DNA of 64,000 nucleotides from positions 6,329,001 to 6,393,000 of the forward strand of contig NW_026622897.1 of assembly GCF_023065955.2 (NCBI RefSeq). Reading direction: 5' to 3'. The stretch comes from Ursus arctos (Eukaryota > Chordata > Mammalia > Carnivora > Ursidae). Position numbers and translations under genes: made by a program. This document shows, one piece after another, positions 59,713 to 64,000 of this stretch (the first letter of the stretch is position 1; each line of letters starts with the position of its first letter). Under the pieces are notes generated by a model. That model had not been told where the DNA came from. It worked only from the letters and a program-made list of their open reading frames with translations, and ran no database searches.

Positions 59713-59728
59713 AACTCCTCTCCCCCTC

Positions 59729-59741
59729 TTGTTTTAGTTTC
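59729..59741. repeat. Target-site duplication, 5' copy of the full-length L1
   Basis: TTGTTTTAGTTTC sits directly beyond the first L1 bases (GAGGGGGAGAGGAG on the minus strand) and matches 53278-53290. Confidence 0.9.
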
Positions 59742-60207
59742 TGGTATAGTAATAACTTGTACCTTATTTGAATAAGGTGGTTTTTTTTTTTCTTTTTAAA
59801 TCTAAATACACAGTGTCATGAGAATTTCAGCAGTGTTTGCATCCCATGAATGAACCCTGAGGATGAATATTTTCCAAATAGCCCTGAAGGTGCATTATTT
59901 TTTTTTTAATTTTTTTAATAATAATGTTTTATTATGTTATGTTAGTCACCATACATACAGTACATCCTTGGTTTTTGATGTAGTATTCCATGATTCATTG
60001 TTTGTGTATAACACCCAGTGCTCCGTGCAATATGTGCCCTCCTTAATACCCATCACCAGCCTATCCCAACCCCCCACCCCCCTCCCCTCTGAAGCCCTCA
60101 GTTTGTTTCCCAGAGTCCATAGTCTTTCGTGGTTCATTCCCCCTTCTGTTTACCGCCCCCCCCCTTCATTCTTCCCTTCCTTCTCCTACCGATCTTCCTG
60201 CTATTTC

Positions 60208-60793
60208 TTATGGTCCATAAATGAGTGAAACCATATGATAATTGTCTTTCTCTGCTTGACTTATTTCACTTAGCATAATCTCCTCCAGTCCCCTCCATGT
60301 TGCTGCAAATGTTCGGTAATTGTTCTTTCTGATGGCTAAGTAATAGTCCATTGTATGTATGGACCACATCTTCTTAATACAGTCATCTGTTGAAGGGCAT
60401 CTCAGCTCCTTCCACGATTTAGCTATTGTGGGCAATGCTGCTATGAACATTGGGGTGCATATGGCCCTTCTCTTCACTACATCTCTATCTTTGGAGTAAA
60501 TACCCAGTAGTGCAATTGCTGGATCATAGGGTAGCTCTATTTTTAACTTTTTTTTTTTTAAAGATTTTATTTATTTATTCGACAGAGAGAGAGACAGCCA
60601 GCGAGAGAGGGAACACAAGCAGGGGGAGTGGGAGAGAAAGAAGCAGGCTCATAGCAGAAGAGCCTGATGTGGGGCTCGATCCCATAACGCGGGGATCACG
60701 CCCTGAGCCAAAGGCAGATGCTTAACCGCTGTGCCACCAGGCGCCCCTCTATTTTTAACTTTTTAAGGGACCTCCACACTGTTTTCCAAAGTG
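60208..60793 (-). pseudogene. L1 ORF2 C-terminal fragment
   Basis: The open stretch 60208-60477 encodes the last ~89 residues of ORF2p, from [13 protein letters not shown] to the LIYG end, and closely matches the intact copy. Upstream codons continue to 60552, are cut by the SINE at 60553-60746, and resume to 60793 ([16 protein letters not shown]). The endonuclease and reverse transcriptase domains are absent, so it has no function. Confidence 0.85.
60553..60746 (-). mobile_element. Young CAN-SINE inserted in a truncated L1
   Basis: Head (GGCGCC, followed by the GGTGGCACAGCGGTTAAG box region), tRNA-related body and A-rich tail are all present. An ~18-bp duplication CTCTATTTTTAACTTTTT at 60535-60552 and 60747-60764 flanks it. 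It is nearly identical to the SINEs at 35223 and 39817. It inserted after the host L1. Confidence 0.93.
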
Positions 60794-60800
60794 GCATTAT

Positions 60801-63379
60801 GTAAAAATCTGGACTTCCTTGATAACCTGTTCCTCTCAAAGTACCCAGTATACTGAGATCCTTTTTCTTTCCTTCTCCTATGTGCCTCAGCAGTACTTTA
60901 AATTGCTTATTAGAGCAGTTAAGCATTTAGAATATTAATAAGGACTAGCATACTCATCTATTAAATTACAATGATATGTTAATATTCAGAATTTCGGTGA
61001 CATCTTTATTTTGGAGTTTGGGCCACTAATAAAGGCAATGCAGGGTCAAAGTGATTTTCAGATCATTTTAACAGGATAACAGGATAAGAATTTCTATCCT
61101 GGGCTGCTTTCCATTTCAAAGTTGATGAGGACACTGTTCTGTTGGTAATAAGGACAGAAAATTTATAAGGGTGTGCAAAGCAGATTATGGTGCAGCCTAG
61201 CTGTTGAATTTTTCATCCGCATCATAAACAAAGAAGGATGAGAAACATTTACTCTGCATTTCAAAGATCTGTACATGAAAAGAGGCTGTGGAATGGGAAG
61301 CCAGCACAATTAAGTTTCAGTCTTTAAAATGTCACTGCACTTTAGACATTTCTGTATATGGCTTCTCACTCTTAATTCTTTATTTTTCATTAAACTTTAG
61401 GAAACTCCTATCTCATTTGGAGAACAAGTCACTGAAAAGCAGGAACCAAGGGATTGGAGCTCTCAATTAAATTATAGGTTCTGAACTCATGCCATCCCAG
61501 TGTTTCAATATAACACTGATTAACAAGAGGAGATTTTCTTATCTTTATAATCTGCTTACAGTACAGTATAGCACCCTGATAACAATTCCTAAGTTGGGTA
61601 AAATGAATTATCATCATGGGTGTTGCAGAAAGTTCAAATGCAAAATAAACTGAAATTTTAGTGACTCCGTAGTGTTGCCATAGTGGATGATGCCAGAGAT
61701 TTTGGCACATGCTCAGAAGGTGAGGAGGAAAGATTAAACCAGATGTTTCTGACAAGGACCTTTAAAGGATAGAATGTTTATTTCTTCTGATGGTAAACAC
61801 TCTGACATCAACGGGGTACAACAGTGTCATTGTATTGATGTCAGGTCAGCATTTAGTAATTTCTTCTGATTCCAGCAATATTGATTATAATGTTTCACTT
61901 TTTGCCTTCCCTTACTGTTTATATAAGGGCCATACCACTTTCTAGGTACTGTTTTTATTCTTTTATCTGTGTGTATACGTGTATATAGGTGGTGTGGTGT
62001 GTGTATACACACGTGTGTGTATACACATACACACATATTTGTTAATATGCACACATATATATTATAGTAATTTTATTTCTTGCAACTACTTTACAAGATA
62101 TGTTATTATTCAGAAGAGGGATATGTCATTAATATCTATGAATCACTTTGGTTTAATGATGGAATGATTCTTTTTTTATTCAGCCTTAAAATGGACTTTT
62201 TCATATCTATAATGACTTCTTAGCATACGATAATAAATGCTTGTGCACATTTAAGGATGTAAAGAAACTACCTGTGATAAATGTTAACCATTTGGAATTT
62301 AACAAATGTACTTAAGCTCCTTCGAGACCCTTGCTCGATGTTTATGGGTGTAAGTTAGAGACCTGAAGGCGTAAACAAGGCTCTGACGCATTGACATGAG
62401 ACAGAGGTTGCAAGCAGGTGGCCCACAGTGATGTTTTATTTTGTCGTGATTTAAAAATTTAAAAAATATTTTTATATTTAATATTTTAATGTTATTTGAT
62501 TGTTAACACTTAAAAATTGAGAGCGTTCACAAAGACATCTGACTTTCTGCTTGTCTCGAAATATTAGGTATCTGGGAACACTTGATGTATATTCAGGGAT
62601 GCAATGGTAGATGCTTAACATCTGGCCGTCAAGGAAAAAGAATCCTCATTCTCAGAATTCGCCGATTTCTGTGCTGTAAATGCTCCCACCGTTACTGATT
62701 TCCAGCTACCTATGTGATGTGATTACAGTGGAGTTGGGAAGATTCGCACATAGTCAGCTGTTGCAAACGGGTCTGAGCCAGCTCACTACTCTCTAATCAA
62801 TCGTCAACACAACTACTTACTATACAATCTCCCTCGTTCTCCGTATTTCCTACCAAATCCTTGTTTCTTATTTAGGTGACTTGCTAATCCACAGAAAAAG
62901 AAAACAGCTGACCCGATCAGGACAGCATGATAAACTGGGGCCCAGTTGGTCCTCAATTAGAAGGAGGGACAAGAATTAGAGGAGATATCAGTTATTAATC
63001 AAGTCCTGTCATTTTGAACTGATTGTTACAGAAGTTATCGTGTGGTTTCCTGAATTGTTAGTAAAGATAGCAGTCTGGCTTCCTGCAGGTCTGGTTTACA
63101 GCCATCTGTCTTCCTTGACTGATTACTGCAAATAAAGGGTTTGGTTTCCTGGGAAGGTTGCTCTAGGTTGTAGGTCAGAATTCTGTTTTTATGTCTGGTC
63201 TGGCCATTGTCTATTTGTGTATTTAGTCTCACGTGGTGGCCCTGACTGCCCTTCTCATGGACTGCCTTTTTTCTGTTATACATTCTTATTTCTGAGGATA
63301 TTTGCGAATTGAGTCTGTCAATATTAGGTCCTCCAACAGTCAAAAGAGGTTTTATAAAAGGCATGTTTTAGGTGGTATA
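60801..63379. other. Unassigned sequence
   Basis: About 2.6 kb without a recognised repeat other than the alternating tract at 61997-62038. The longest ORFs (61429-61755 and 63035-63364, 108-109 residues, minus strand) have no recognisable domains. Confidence 0.45.
61997..62038. repeat. 42-bp alternating purine-pyrimidine tract
   Basis: Every step alternates purine and pyrimidine. It contains the self-complementary GTGTGTATACACAC and two GTGTGTGTATACACA-like blocks around ACGT. Confidence 0.9.
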
Positions 63380-64000
63380 ATATTTATGGTAAGAAATATA
63401 TATTTGGTCTTCACAGTTCTGAGCACATAGGTCCTAAAGCCCTTGGGTTTTCCTAAGTTATGCTAATGAGTTGAATTTTGGAAAGCTAAGGATGGGAGTT
63501 GGTTGCCAGGGGAACCAAACCCCTGAACCTTCAGGGAGAGGAGAGAGGCTAAAGATTGAGTTCAGTCACCAGTCATCCATGATTTAATCATGATTATATA
63601 GCAAAGCCTCCATTAAAAACCCAGAAGGATGGGGTTCAGAGAGCTTCCAGTCTGGTGAACCCGTGCAGATGCGGGAAGAGTGATGCATTCCATCCCCACG
63701 GCATGGGAGCTCCGTGCCCCTTCCCACATACCTTGCCATATGCATCCATCTGCAGAAGTTAAATCCTTTTATCAGAAACTGGTAATCTAATAAGAAAATG
63801 TTTCTCTGAGTTCTGGGAGTGCTCTAGCAAGTTAATCAAACCCAAGGAGGGAGTCACTGGAACCCGTGGTCTGCAGCCAGTGGGTCAGAAGCACAGGGGA
63901 CAGCCTGGATCTGCAACATGCATCTGAAGTGGGAGGGAGGGGGTCCTTCTTGTAGGACCGAGGCCTTACCCCATGGGATCTGGCCCTATCTCCAGGTAGC
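63380..64000 (+). mobile_element. Old LTR-like repeat running off the window
   Basis: Contains CAAAGCCTCCATTAAAAACC, GGTTCAGAGAGCTTCCAGTC, GCTCCGTGCCCCTTCCCACA, AGCAAGTTAATCAAACCCAA and GGTCAGAAGCACAGGGGACA, which I recognise as a dispersed mammalian LTR sequence but cannot name confidently. No coding region is seen. The element continues past 64000. Confidence 0.5.

Larger units (their letters stand above)
53291..59728 (-). mobile_element. Full-length LINE-1 (L1) retrotransposon, both ORFs open
   Basis: Autonomous non-LTR retrotransposon that moves by target-primed reverse transcription. Read on the minus strand it has, in order: a 5' UTR starting with a YY1-type motif (59703-59712), ORF1 (58397-57495), a 72-nt spacer, ORF2 (57422-53595), a 3' UTR with a C-rich/G-rich tract and AATAAA, and an A-rich tail seen as T-runs from 53291. 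A 13-bp direct repeat (TTGTTTTAGTTTC) flanks it at 53278-53290 and 59729-59741, so both ends are defined and the copy is not 5'-truncated. Identical duplications and two undisrupted ORFs argue for a recent insertion. It may still be able to move, but expression and activity cannot be judged from sequence. Confidence 0.96.
58398..59728 (-). promoter_or_regulatory. L1 5' UTR with internal promoter, CpG-rich
   Basis: The 1331 bp between the element's 5' end and ORF1. About 58720-59600 is strongly GC- and CpG-rich, in sharp contrast with the AT-rich flanks. It is the only CpG-island-like stretch in the window. L1 5' UTRs carry an internal RNA polymerase II promoter and are normally silenced by CpG methylation; that role is inferred here. 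It contains a ~185-bp tandem repeat (59135-59480) and an embedded SINE (58500-58700), each listed separately. Confidence 0.85.
59899..60793 (-). mobile_element. 5'-truncated L1, split by a SINE
   Basis: The 3' end of an L1 of the same 3' UTR type and orientation as the full-length neighbour. It starts within ORF2 at the [14 protein letters not shown] block, just after the Cys-rich motif, and ends in T-runs near 59899. The short direct repeat GCATTAT at 59892-59898 and 60794-60800 may be its target duplication, but seven bases is weak. A young SINE (60553-60746) interrupts it. Confidence 0.9.

Noticed and set aside
63035..63364. 109-codon minus-strand ORF as a possible host exon
   Set aside because: No domain, no clear splice sites, and no conservation evidence available; too weak to call.
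1..64000. CRISPR array, operon or prokaryotic defence system
   Set aside because: No spaced identical repeats, no gene clusters and no ribosome-binding sites; the window is mammalian.

Overview
This is mammalian nuclear DNA, AT-rich and about two-thirds interspersed repeats, with no host protein-coding gene, tRNA or rRNA that I can support. The host is a caniform carnivoran, most likely a bear or pinniped. The evidence is a set of tRNA-derived CAN-SINEs: the youngest copies (35.2, 39.8 and 60.55 kb) have heads reading GGGCGCCTGGGTGGCACAGC and tails ending in AATAAATAAATAAAATC, which differ from the dog and cat versions as I remember them. The assignment rests on memory of these families, not on a search.

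Layout. 0-10 kb: mostly unique sequence with old MIR, MER5 and LTR-like remnants and one truncated LINE-1 (L1) 3' end. 10-19 kb: an L2 split by an L1M, then a nest of old L1M pieces broken by SINEs and a young 204-bp L1. 19.4-25 kb: a long decayed plus-strand L1M (ORF1 C-terminus through 3' end) carrying one SINE, followed by a second L1M tail. 25-32 kb: mostly unassigned, with SINEs and two adjacent L1 3' ends. 32-35.4 kb: a decayed minus-strand L1M carrying SINEs and a 107-bp L1. 35.4-53 kb: unique DNA with MLT1-type LTRs, several L2 fragments including a 2.4-kb L2 at 50.1-52.5 kb, MER20, MIRs and SINEs.

The main object is at 53.28-59.74 kb on the minus strand: a complete L1 retrotransposon bounded by a 13-bp target-site duplication. 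Both proteins are open. ORF1p has 300 residues (coiled coil, RRM, C-terminal domain). ORF2p has 1275 residues, with every endonuclease, reverse transcriptase and Cys-rich residue I could check present. Its 5' UTR starts with a YY1 site, is CpG-rich, contains about two copies of a ~185-bp tandem unit, and holds a decayed sense-oriented SINE just upstream of ORF1. ORF1p (RNA-binding chaperone) and ORF2p (nicking and reverse transcription) act together in cis. The truncated elements around it are typical products of that machinery.

59.9-60.8 kb holds a second, truncated L1 in the same orientation, itself split by a young SINE. 60.8-63.4 kb is unassigned DNA with an alternating purine-pyrimidine tract. 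An old LTR-like repeat runs off the right end.
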